The notes under the pieces: generated by a model
Seen by the model: the letters and a program-made list of their open reading frames with translations, nothing else
Told to the model about the DNA's origin: nothing
The model's database searches: none
Translations under genes and position numbers: made by a program
In this document: one piece after another, positions 17,645 through 25,150 of the stretch
How positions within the stretch are numbered: position 1 is the stretch's first letter
How the letters are laid out: each line of letters begins with the position of its first letter
Source of the DNA: Deltaproteobacteria bacterium
GTDB taxonomy: Bacteria; Desulfobacterota; GWC2-55-46; DRME01
Direction: 5' to 3'
DNA length: 38,679 bases
NCBI GenBank assembly: GCA_011375175.1
Contig: DRME01000020.1
Span: 1-38,679, forward strand

Positions 17645-19132
17645 TCAGTTGAGTTCCTCCCTTGCAAGCTTCAGGGCCTTGAAGAGCCCCTTTGCCTTGT
17701 TGACCGTCTCGTCGAACTCGCGGGCCGGGTCCGAGTCGGCCACTATGCCGGCGCCGGCCTGCACGTAAAGCTTTCCCCCGCTGACCACCATGGTCCTTAT
17801 GGCGATGCAGACGTCGAGGTCGCCGTCGAAGCCTATGTAGCCCACCGAACCGCCGTAGACGCCGCGGCGCGTGGGCTCGAGCTCCTCTATTATCTCCATG
17901 GCCCTCACCTTCGGAGCCCCGGAGAGCGTGCCAGCCGGGAAACACGAGCGCAGCACGTCGAAGCCGTCGAGATCGGCCCTCTTTTTGCCGCGCACATTCG
18001 AGACGATGTGCATGACATGCGAGTAACGTTCCACCGTCATGAACTCGTCCACCCGCACCGAGCCCGGCTCGGCCACCCTGCCCACGTCGTTGCGTCCGAG
18101 GTCGACGAGCATTATGTGTTCGGCCCGTTCCTTGGGGTCGGCCACGAGCTCGCGCTCGAGCTCCCTGTCCCGCGCCTCGTCGCGCCCCCTCGGCCGCGTG
18201 CCCGCTATGGGCCTTACGGTGATGTCGTCGCCGTCGAGACGCACCAGTATCTCGGGAGACGATCCCACGAGCGTCACTCCGCTCTGGCGCATGAAGAACA
18301 TGTAGGGCGAGGGGTTCACGACCCGCAGAGCGCGGTAGACGTCGAAGGGCTCCACGTCCAGCGGCGTTTCGAAGCGCTGGGAGATGACGGCCTGGATGAT
18401 GTCGCCGCTTCGTATGTAACGCTTGGTCTTCTCCACGGCCTCGATGAAGTCCTCTTTTTCGAAGTTGGAGGTGACGGCGCCGCCAGGGCCCGCCGGGGCC
18501 GGCTCCCTCGTCCGCCCCTCGCGCAGCCTGCGCCTCAGGGCCTCGAGCTTTTCCACGGCCGCGGCGTAGACCTCGTCGGCGTCGCCGTCGGCGGTGAAGG
18601 CGTTGCAGATGAGCTTTATGCGCTGCTCCACGTTGTCGAAGACGAGCAGCGTATCGGTCACCATGAAGCTGAGATCGTAGATATCGAGGTCCCGCCTGGC
18701 GAGCTCGGGCAGACGCTCTATGTGGCGCACCACGTCGTAGCCCACGTAGCCGACGGCACCGCCGTGAAAGCGCGGAAGCCCCTCCACCGCAGCGGGACGG
18801 AAACGGCGCAGAAAGCGTCTCAGTATATCCAGCGGGTCGCCCCGCTCGGTCGTCGTCGAGCCGCTTGCGCTTATCTCCACCACGCCGTCCCTGCCGCGCA
18901 CCACGGCCCTGGCCGAGGCGCCGAGCACGCTGTAGCGGCCCCACTTCTCGCCGCCCTCCACGCTCTCGAGCAGAAAGGCCCCGCCGCCGTCGTCTATCTT
19001 CATGAAGGCCGTAACCGGCGTCTCCGTGTCGGCCAGGATGTCGGTATGGACCGGCACCACGTCGGCCCGCGCGGCCAGGGCCCGGAAGTCCTGGAGGGAG
19101 GGGAAATAGCGTGGTTTTTTCATAAGGTACAT
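17645..19132 (-). CDS. trpE: Anthranilate synthase component I
   Basis: Converts chorismate and ammonia to anthranilate; first and usually feedback-inhibited step. 495 aa. The N-terminal domain has [11 protein letters not shown], the LLES motif associated with tryptophan binding, so feedback inhibition is likely. The C-terminal chorismate-binding domain has [22 protein letters not shown] and [20 protein letters not shown]. Two starts are possible, 19132 and 19123 ([10 protein letters not shown]); neither has an obvious Shine-Dalgarno sequence. It opens the tryptophan unit, and a promoter-like sequence lies unusually close to its start. Confidence 0.95.
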   Translation of the reverse strand: MYLMKKPRYFPSLQDFRALAARADVVPVHTDILADTETPVTAFMKIDDGGGAFLLESVEGGEKWGRYSVLGASARAVVRGRDGVVEISASGSTTTERGDPLDILRRFLRRFRPAAVEGLPRFHGGAVGYVGYDVVRHIERLPELARRDLDIYDLSFMVTDTLLVFDNVEQRIKLICNAFTADGDADEVYAAAVEKLEALRRRLREGRTREPAPAGPGGAVTSNFEKEDFIEAVEKTKRYIRSGDIIQAVISQRFETPLDVEPFDVYRALRVVNPSPYMFFMRQSGVTLVGSSPEILVRLDGDDITVRPIAGTRPRGRDEARDRELERELVADPKERAEHIMLVDLGRNDVGRVAEPGSVRVDEFMTVERYSHVMHIVSNVRGKKRADLDGFDVLRSCFPAGTLSGAPKVRAMEIIEELEPTRRGVYGGSVGYIGFDGDLDVCIAIRTMVVSGGKLYVQAGAGIVADSDPAREFDETVNKAKGLFKALKLAREELN

Positions 19133-19162
19133 AGGGTATCACACGAAAATCGAGGTAGTCAA
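19133..19162 (-). promoter_or_regulatory. Candidate promoter of the trp operon
   Basis: On the minus strand TTGACT (5 of 6) at 19162-19157, an 18-nt spacer, then TACCCT at 19138-19133 preceded by TG (extended -10). Transcription would begin about 4 nt before the ATG at 19123, giving a nearly leaderless message with no room for an attenuator. The -10 match is weak. Confidence 0.4.
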
Positions 19163-19198
19163 CAGCAATGAGGGGCGGCGGGCGAGGTTGCGGGGGCC

Positions 19199-19227
19199 TT
19201 GCAAGAGGACGGGCCCTGTCGTATGAT
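19199..19227 (+). promoter_or_regulatory. Sigma-70-type promoter for the membrane protein gene
   Basis: TTGCAA (4 of 6) at 19199-19204, a 17-nt spacer, TATGAT (5 of 6) at 19222-19227. The expected transcript starts about 33 nt before the ATG at 19267. It diverges from trpE. Confidence 0.6.
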
Positions 19228-19266
19228 GGGAACGCCGCACAGCCGCGCAAGCCGGGAGCCGCCGCC

Positions 19267-21693
19267 ATGGTCTTCTACGCCGCCGTTTCGCTCATATCGG
19301 CCTCGACGCTGCTCTTCGAGGTGGCCCTTGTGAGGACCTTCTCCATAGTGCTGTGGCATCACTTCGCCTTCATGATAGTGACCATGGCGCTGCTCGGTTA
19401 CGGCGCGTCGGGCTCGCTTCTAATGGTCTTCGGGCGGCTCAGGGACGAGCGGATGCTGGCGCTCTTTCCCCTGCTCTTCGCCGCGGCGGCGCCGCTGTGC
19501 TATTTCACCGCCTCCCGCATCCCCTTCGAGCCCCACGCCCTGGCCTGGGACCCGGCCCAGCTTGCGCGCCTTGCGCTCTACTACCTCGTCCTCTCGCTCC
19601 CCTTCGTCTTCTCCGGGGGCGCCGTGGCCCTGGCCTTCACTCTTCGCGGCCGCGAGGCGGGACGCATCTACGGCGCCGACATGGCCGGGGCCGCGACCGG
19701 GCCGCTTGCGGCCGTTGCCGCCTTCCGGCTCTTCGACTGCGGCGGGGTGGTGCTCGCGGCGTCGACGGGCGGCCTGCTCTCCTCTCTGCTCATGAGCCTG
19801 GCGCTCGCGGCGCCCCGGCGGCGCACGGCTGCGGCCGCGGCGCTGGCGGCCGCCGCGGCCGCAGCCGTCCTCGCCCTGCGCCCCTCGGTCCTCGACCCTC
19901 CGCTCTCGCCCTACAAGGCCCTCTCCACGGCCCTGAGCTTCGAGGGCTCGGAACACCTCCTGCGACGGTGGAACGCCTTTTCACGGGTGGACCTCGTAAA
20001 GAGCCCGGCCGTGAGGTACGCTCCGGGGCTGAGCCTGCGCTACCTGGGGCCGCTGCCGGACCAGCTCGGCATCACCGTGGACGGCGACGACATGACGGCC
20101 GTGACGAGCCTTGCAGACCCCAAACGGCTCGCCTTCTTCGACTACCTCCCCTCGGCGCTCCCCTACAGGCTCGCGGCCCTCGACGGTCCCCTGGAGACGA
20201 AAAAAGTCTTTCTCATGGACACGGGCGGCGGGTTCGCCGTGGCCGAGGCCCTCCACCACGGCGTAAGAGAGATATACGGCGCCGAGACCAACGGCCTCGT
20301 CATCGAGGCGGCCGACGCCGCCTTCGGAGAGCGCATCTACGACAGGGCCCGCGTGAGCACCGGCCAGGCCCGCTCGGTCCTCAAGGCGACGGCCCGGGAC
20401 TACGACATCATCGCAGCCGGTCCGGGCTCGGTGGCCCCGGCGGCCGCCGCCCTCGCGGCCCTGACCGAAGACTACCGGTTCACGGTCGAGGCGCTGCGCG
20501 AGTACTACGGGAAGCTGCGCGCAGGGGGGCTGCTCTCCATCACCCTCTACATGCTGCCGCCGCCGAGGGCCGAGGCGAGACTCCTGAACACCGTAATCGA
20601 GGCCGCAGGTGACGGGGAAACACCCATCGAGGAGCGGCTCATGGTCTTCAGGACTATCGAGACCCTGACGGTCGTCGTGAAGAAAGGACGCTTCGACGAG
20701 CGCGAGACGGCGGCGCTGCGCTCCTTTCTCGACGAGATGCGCTACGACGCCGTCCACTACCCCGGCATGGACCCCGGCGAGGCCAACCGCTACAACCGCT
20801 TTCCCGCGCCGCTATACCGCGACCTCGCGGCCTCGCTCCTCGACGACGGGCGAAGGGCCGAGTTCACGGAACGCTACCTCTTCGACATCAGCCCCGCCAC
20901 CGACGAGCGTCCCTTCTTCGGCCACTTCTTCAGGCTCTCCAGGCTCGGCGAGGTGGTGCGCAGCGTGGGCGGGCGCTGGCAGATACTGCTCGAGGGCGGA
21001 TACCTCGTGCCCGTCGTCTTCGTCCAGGCCGCCGCGCTCTCGCTCGCCCTCGTGGCGGCCCCGAGGCTTCTCGCCGCCACGGCCCGCGTCGAAGCGGCGC
21101 TGGCCTCGCTCCCCGCAGCCCTCGCCTACTTCTTCCTCATCGGCACGGCCTACATGTTCGTCGAGATATGGCTCATAAAAAAACTCATCCTCTTTCTCGT
21201 GCACCCGGAGTACGCCTTCAGCGTCGTGGTGAGCGCCCTTCTCGCAGGCTCCGGGGCCGGCAGCCTGCTGAGCCAGCGCATAGGGCTCGCGGCCGGAGCG
21301 GGCCGGGCGGCCGCCGTCGTCGCCGCCGTGGCCGTCGCCGTGAGCGCGGCGGCCCTCGGGCTCCCCCCGCTTCTCGACGCGCTGCTGGGCCTGCCCCTTG
21401 CGGCCCGCGTCATGGCCGCGGCGCTCGTCATCGCCCCGCCGGGCGTGCTCATGGGCATGGCGCTGCCGCTGGGCATGCGGCTTCTGGCACGGGGAGCGGA
21501 GGGGCTCATACCCTGGGCCTGGGCGGCCAACGCCGCGGCCTCGGTCATGGCGGGCCCGGCGGCCGTCATGGCGGCCAGGGCCGCCGGCTTCACGGCGGCG
21601 GCCCTGGCCGCCGCCCTCATGTATCTCGCCGCCGCGGCGATCATGGGGCGCAGGGGAGCCTTCGGGAAGGAGAGGGAGACGGACGCTCCCTGA
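19267..21693 (+). CDS. Polytopic membrane protein with spermidine-synthase-like domain
   Basis: 808 aa in three parts: about six membrane helices (residues 1-205), a soluble Rossmann methyltransferase/spermidine-synthase-like domain (about 225-560), and six to seven further helices (about 590-800). The nucleotide loop is visible as VFLMDTGGGFAVAEALHHG with an acidic residue in the next strand (YGAETN). Where true aminopropyltransferases carry the catalytic Asp after the YD-strand, this protein reads DYDIIAAGPGSV, so it is unlikely to make spermidine. Start at ATG 19267 begins directly with the first helix. Such fusions are widespread and uncharacterised; the cytosolic domain probably binds SAM or a related ligand. 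It stands alone between trpE (divergent) and the cytochrome genes (convergent). Confidence 0.8.
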   Translation: MVFYAAVSLISASTLLFEVALVRTFSIVLWHHFAFMIVTMALLGYGASGSLLMVFGRLRDERMLALFPLLFAAAAPLCYFTASRIPFEPHALAWDPAQLARLALYYLVLSLPFVFSGGAVALAFTLRGREAGRIYGADMAGAATGPLAAVAAFRLFDCGGVVLAASTGGLLSSLLMSLALAAPRRRTAAAAALAAAAAAAVLALRPSVLDPPLSPYKALSTALSFEGSEHLLRRWNAFSRVDLVKSPAVRYAPGLSLRYLGPLPDQLGITVDGDDMTAVTSLADPKRLAFFDYLPSALPYRLAALDGPLETKKVFLMDTGGGFAVAEALHHGVREIYGAETNGLVIEAADAAFGERIYDRARVSTGQARSVLKATARDYDIIAAGPGSVAPAAAALAALTEDYRFTVEALREYYGKLRAGGLLSITLYMLPPPRAEARLLNTVIEAAGDGETPIEERLMVFRTIETLTVVVKKGRFDERETAALRSFLDEMRYDAVHYPGMDPGEANRYNRFPAPLYRDLAASLLDDGRRAEFTERYLFDISPATDERPFFGHFFRLSRLGEVVRSVGGRWQILLEGGYLVPVVFVQAAALSLALVAAPRLLAATARVEAALASLPAALAYFFLIGTAYMFVEIWLIKKLILFLVHPEYAFSVVVSALLAGSGAGSLLSQRIGLAAGAGRAAAVVAAVAVAVSAAALGLPPLLDALLGLPLAARVMAAALVIAPPGVLMGMALPLGMRLLARGAEGLIPWAWAANAAASVMAGPAAVMAARAAGFTAAALAAALMYLAAAAIMGRRGAFGKERETDAP

Positions 21694-21703
21694 CGAGGCA
21701 GGC

Positions 21704-21736
21704 AAAAAAAGACCCGGACCTCACAAGGTCCGGGTC
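21704..21736 (-). terminator. Intrinsic terminator of the cytochrome c / ctaB / oxidase unit
   Basis: An 11-bp perfect stem GACCCGGACCT / AGGTCCGGGTC with a CACA loop at 21711-21736. Read on the minus strand it is followed by seven T residues (the A7 at 21704-21710). It may also slow transcription from the + strand gene that ends at 21693. Confidence 0.88.
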
Positions 21737-21761
21737 TTCCGGTCGTCACGGATGAAGGGTG

Positions 21762-22079
21762 TCAGAGGCTCTTGAGGTACTTGACCACCGCATCGGCGTC
21801 GGCGTCGGAGAGCTTCTGGGCCGGCATGTCGATGGGGTACTTCTTGTACTTCTTGGCAGCGCCCTTGCGGCCGTGGAGGATGACGTCCTTGATGGCGGCG
21901 GCGTCACCCTTTATGAAGTCGTTGCCCTTGAAGGCGGGGGCCATGGGCGTGCCCTTGCCGCCCTTGCCGTGGCAGGCCTGACACTTGGACTTGTAGATCT
22001 TCGCGCCGTCAGCGGCAATGGCGGCGCCGGAGAAAGCGAGACCTGCGGCTGCGACAGCTGCTATTATTGCCTTCCTCAT
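21762..22079 (-). CDS. Periplasmic monoheme cytochrome c
   Basis: 105 aa. A signal peptide (MRKAIIAAVAAAGLAFSGAA, cleavage expected after AIA) precedes a class I cytochrome c with the heme site CQACH at residues 33-37 and the likely axial Met in IDMPAQKL at residue 85, ending with the usual C-terminal helix (ADADAVVKYLKSL). Lysine-rich, so basic; it could shuttle electrons to the oxidase-like protein encoded upstream in the same direction. ATG at 22079 has AGGAGGT seven bases upstream. A strong terminator follows. Confidence 0.93.
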   Translation of the reverse strand: MRKAIIAAVAAAGLAFSGAAIAADGAKIYKSKCQACHGKGGKGTPMAPAFKGNDFIKGDAAAIKDVILHGRKGAAKKYKKYPIDMPAQKLSDADADAVVKYLKSL

Positions 22080-22189
22080 ACTCGTGACCTCCTTAAGGTA
22101 AGATTGGGTCCGAATTAGATACCATCTACCGGAAACCTTGTCAAGCCTTTTTATCGGCGCGCCCCGGCGCGGAACGGCCCCCCTTCGGC

Positions 22190-23047
22190 CTACAGGGCCG
22201 AATCGATTATGACGGCGCCGAAGAGCACGCCGAGATACATCATCGATATCTTGAAGTTCTTCCAGGCGACTTCGCGCGTCGGCGTCATGAGAAGCTGCAC
22301 GTTCCAGAAGATGAAATAGACGCCCACGGCAACGGCGGCGGCGAGATACAGGAGGCCGTTGTAGCCGAGGAAAAATGGTATGAGAGAGGAGACGACAAGG
22401 AGCACCGTGTTTACCAGGATGTAGACGGCCGTCCTGGCATCGCCTATGACGACCGGCAGCATGGGGATGCCCGCCCTGGCGTACTCCTCGCGGTGGAAGA
22501 TGGCGAAGCTCCAGAAGTGCGACGGCGTCCAGAAGAACATGACCACGGCGAGCAGAAGCGGCGGCATGCATAGCTCGGGATGGACCGAAGCTCCGCCGGC
22601 AAGTACTGCGAAGCTGCCGGCAAGCCCCCCGATGATGATGTTGAGCCAGCTCCGGCGTTTGAGCCATACGGTGTAGATGAAGGCGTAGGTAAAGGCGCCG
22701 AGCGCGAGATGGAGCGCCACCATGTAGTTGAGGGCCTTGACCGAGACGAGAAGGGAGAGGAGGAAGAGGGCGGCGGCGATGAGGAAGACCGGCGCCGAGC
22801 CTGCGAGCTCGCGCGAGGGCAGCGGCCGGCCCCGCGTCCTCTCCATCACGGTGTCTATGTCGCGGTCGAAGTAGTGGTTGAAGGCGCTCGCGCCCATGGA
22901 GGCGAGCATGGTGGCCACGACGAGAAAGAACATCGTGCTCGCCGAGAAATCGCCGCTCTGGGCCGCCACGAAGCCCACAACGGCGCTGAAGGTGATGAGA
23001 CCGCAGATGCGTATCTTGAAGAGCGGAAGGTACTTTGCTATCGCCAC
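22190..23047 (-). CDS. ctaB: Protoheme IX farnesyltransferase (heme O synthase)
   Basis: Integral membrane UbiA-family prenyltransferase that adds a farnesyl group to heme b, making heme O for heme-copper oxidases. 285 aa with about nine helices. The first Asp-rich motif NHYFDRDIDTVMERT and the second-loop region HFWSFAIFHREEYARAGIPM are both intact. GTG start at 23047 follows GGAGGT by five bases; the longer open frame upstream crosses a repeat remnant. Between an oxidase-like subunit I and a cytochrome c, it suggests that the oxidase-like protein uses heme O or A. Confidence 0.94.
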   Translation of the reverse strand: MAIAKYLPLFKIRICGLITFSAVVGFVAAQSGDFSASTMFFLVVATMLASMGASAFNHYFDRDIDTVMERTRGRPLPSRELAGSAPVFLIAAALFLLSLLVSVKALNYMVALHLALGAFTYAFIYTVWLKRRSWLNIIIGGLAGSFAVLAGGASVHPELCMPPLLLAVVMFFWTPSHFWSFAIFHREEYARAGIPMLPVVIGDARTAVYILVNTVLLVVSSLIPFFLGYNGLLYLAAAVAVGVYFIFWNVQLLMTPTREVAWKNFKISMMYLGVLFGAVIIDSAL

Positions 23048-23064
23048 CGGAGACCTCCTTGTAA

Positions 23065-23150
23065 GGAAGTTCTGATCTCTTCCACCGGGGAAACCGTGGG
23101 GCCGAGCCCCTTCTGCAGAAGGCTTCCCCCGCGACAATCAGTCAGAGACC
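23065..23150. repeat. Degenerate single-hairpin derivative of the palindromic repeat
   Basis: Starts GGAAGTTCTGATC and ends AATCAGTCAGAGACC, which resemble the element termini, with only one hairpin between them: GGGGAAACCGTGGGGCC and the complementary CTTCCCCC side around TTCTGCAGAA. The central palindrome and second hairpin are missing. It lies between ctaB and the oxidase gene. From 23151 to 23302 I see nothing. Confidence 0.6.
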
Positions 23151-23302
23151 GGCATTGCCGGGAGCGGTTTCAGCGACGAGGCAATGGCTGCCCGGTTCAT
23201 TCCACAGGCGGGCCTGCTCCGCTGCGGAGCGGCCCCCGGCCCGCAATGAGCTCGTTTCGAGTCTTTCCGCACCACGGCGGAATAGAGGGCGCCGGGGCTT
23301 CC

Positions 23303-24763
23303 TCAGGGCCCCTGCCGGCCCGCGAGCCACCACCGCTCGCCCGCGCTCTCCTGTCCGCCGGCGGCCGGGACGCGCCTGAGCATGGAGATCGCGGCGTTGA
23401 GCACGAAGGTGATGCCGCCCGCGATGGCCACCAGGCCGCCCAGCCCCATTATGCTCATGCCCACGTACTTCCACGTGGTGTCGAGATTCTGGGCCGCGCC
23501 GTAGGTCTTGCGCGCCACTCCGTGGGAGCCCGCTATCCAGAGCCCCCCGGCGAAGAGTATTATGCCCAGGCTGTAGAGGTAGGGCTGGACCCTTGCCAGT
23601 CTTGTACTATAAACGGCCCTGTCGAGTAAAGGCAAAATTTCGTAGAAGAGGCCCATGAAGGCGATGGTCACGGCGCCGATGGTGCAGTGGTAATGGGCCG
23701 GTATCATGGTGTTGACGCCCTTCATGGTGGCCGCTATGGCGCCGCCCACGCCGAAGACGGCCATGGAGAGCACGAGCGACGAAAAGGCCGGGTCTCTCCA
23801 TGGCAGCCCCTTCCCCTCGAAGCGCGTGCCCCTCTTCGAGACGAGAAGGAAGATGATCAGCACGGCGAATACGGAGGTGGACGGCCCGAGTCCCCACTTG
23901 AGCGTTGTAAAGCTCTCCTTGTAGGCCTGGGTGGCCGTGTCATGAAAGTAGTAGATGAAGGGCGCCGTCAGCGCGATGGCCACGTAGAGCGCGAACAGGG
24001 CCTTGGCCGTCCTCTCTCCCACGGCGCTCGTGCCCATGGTTATGGTCGTCAGCATGAGCCAGACGGTGACCATGGATATGGTGTTCGTATACTGGAGGAC
24101 GTGGCCTCCGCCCCAGACGAAGCGGTCGAAGTCGAAAAAGGCCTTCTCCGTTGCGAAGTGGTTGTAGCCCGAGAGGCCGAAGCATATGAAGGCAATGAGG
24201 GCGCAGAGGGCGGCGGCCGCCATGCCGAAGGTCGCGGCGGGGAGCGCAGCGCCTTCTCTGCGGGCTTTGATGACGGTGAGCAGGGTGTTGACCACGTTGA
24301 GAAGGATTCCGGCCGCAAAGAGCGCAAGCCCCGTGTAGAACCAGGGGTGGAGGAGGAAGGGCACGTAGTTGGCCAGTTCGGCGTAACCGAGGCCCGATAG
24401 CGCCGTTACGACTATGAGCGCCGTGCCGCCCGCGGCCAGTCCCAGGGCGACCCGGCAGAGCAGGGGACTGAACATGGCCGTATCGGTGAAGATCGTGGAG
24501 GTGAAGACCCACAAGAAGCCCTCGAAGGCGAGGAACCATATGATGAAGGCCATGACCACGTGGCCCACCAGCGCAACGTATATGTAGTCGGAGCCCAGCG
24601 GCAAGAGGTCCTCTATGACCGGCGTCCTGGCAAGGGCCACCATGAGGGCGAATATGCCGGCGAACACGAGGGCCAGGACGGCGAAGAGCAGCCAGCCGTA
24701 GGCGAGCCGAAGCGAAGGTGCTGTTACGGGCGAGGCGGCGCCCCGCTGCAATGGTCTTTCCAT
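23303..24763 (-). CDS. Divergent heme-copper oxidase superfamily subunit I
   Basis: 486-aa, twelve-helix protein of the heme-copper oxidase/NO reductase superfamily. By spacing, H68 (VGHVV) and H359 are the low-spin heme ligands, H357 the high-spin heme ligand (AHYHC), and H221 the first ligand of the second metal (WGGGHVLQY). The next site, normally His-His, reads FHD (H274-D275), 53 residues after H221 and 83 before H357, as expected by position. Y225 is four residues after H221, like the Tyr of A-type oxidases. One metal ligand thus seems replaced by Asp. No subunit II with CuA is encoded nearby, but heme O synthase and cytochrome c genes follow. It could be an oxidase, an NO-reductase-like enzyme, or a non-catalytic relative. 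A weak AGGG precedes the ATG. Confidence 0.8.
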   Translation of the reverse strand: MERPLQRGAASPVTAPSLRLAYGWLLFAVLALVFAGIFALMVALARTPVIEDLLPLGSDYIYVALVGHVVMAFIIWFLAFEGFLWVFTSTIFTDTAMFSPLLCRVALGLAAGGTALIVVTALSGLGYAELANYVPFLLHPWFYTGLALFAAGILLNVVNTLLTVIKARREGAALPAATFGMAAAALCALIAFICFGLSGYNHFATEKAFFDFDRFVWGGGHVLQYTNTISMVTVWLMLTTITMGTSAVGERTAKALFALYVAIALTAPFIYYFHDTATQAYKESFTTLKWGLGPSTSVFAVLIIFLLVSKRGTRFEGKGLPWRDPAFSSLVLSMAVFGVGGAIAATMKGVNTMIPAHYHCTIGAVTIAFMGLFYEILPLLDRAVYSTRLARVQPYLYSLGIILFAGGLWIAGSHGVARKTYGAAQNLDTTWKYVGMSIMGLGGLVAIAGGITFVLNAAISMLRRVPAAGGQESAGERWWLAGRQGP

Positions 24764-25051
24764 GCGAACCCTGTCGTTGCGTGTCGTTTCCCCGAAGATA
24801 GCGGGAGATGATTCATGAAAAGGTACCAGAGGCGCGGCGCTAAATCAAGGCAAAAAAGCAGGGGGAGGGGGATGAGAGAGGATGGGGAAGGACGAACGCC
24901 GCTTGCCGGAAGGCCGAAAAGAGGGGGCGCACAACAAGAGTACCGGAGCCGAGAGTAAGTTGCGACCGCTGATCGAGGGGGCGCGGCCTTCACCTTCAGG
25001 GTATGGGTAACCACACCGGACCAAATCATGTAATGTAAAAATGGTTTGCTC
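24764..25051. other. Non-coding junction between the oxidase operon and the accessory island
   Basis: No gene or clear terminator recognised. Base composition shifts from high GC to AT-richer after about 25000. A stretch GGGTATGGGTAACCACACC near 25000-25015 lies just upstream of the transposase-like fragment and might be an insertion-sequence end; no matching inverted copy was found. Confidence 0.35.
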
Positions 25052-25150
25052 ATGATACGTTGCACTGAGTGTTCTTATAGCCGTGCATGGCAACTTTCCG
25101 ACGGACGCTTTAAGTGTCGTCGTTGCGGCACATGTCTTTTTATGGCATAA
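25052..25150 (+). pseudogene. Zinc-ribbon fragment, probably N-terminus of an IS1595-type transposase
   Basis: A 32-codon open frame from ATG 25052 to TAA 25150. It has C4-x2-C7 and C22-x2-C25 around RAWQLSDGRFKC, the pattern of the DNA-binding zinc ribbon that starts IS1595-family transposases (Cys-x2-Cys, aromatic, xLxDGRxxC). The catalytic DDE part is absent; the frame ends where it runs into the 3' end of the reverse transcriptase gene, overlapping it antiparallel by 11 nt. It is best read as a leftover of an insertion sequence truncated when the island formed. A free-standing 32-residue zinc-ribbon protein is possible but less likely. Confidence 0.5.

Noticed and set aside
19133-19198. 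Trp leader peptide and attenuator before trpE
   Set aside because: The 65 nt before trpE contain no short frame with tandem Trp codons and no alternative hairpins; the promoter-like sequence lies too close to the start.
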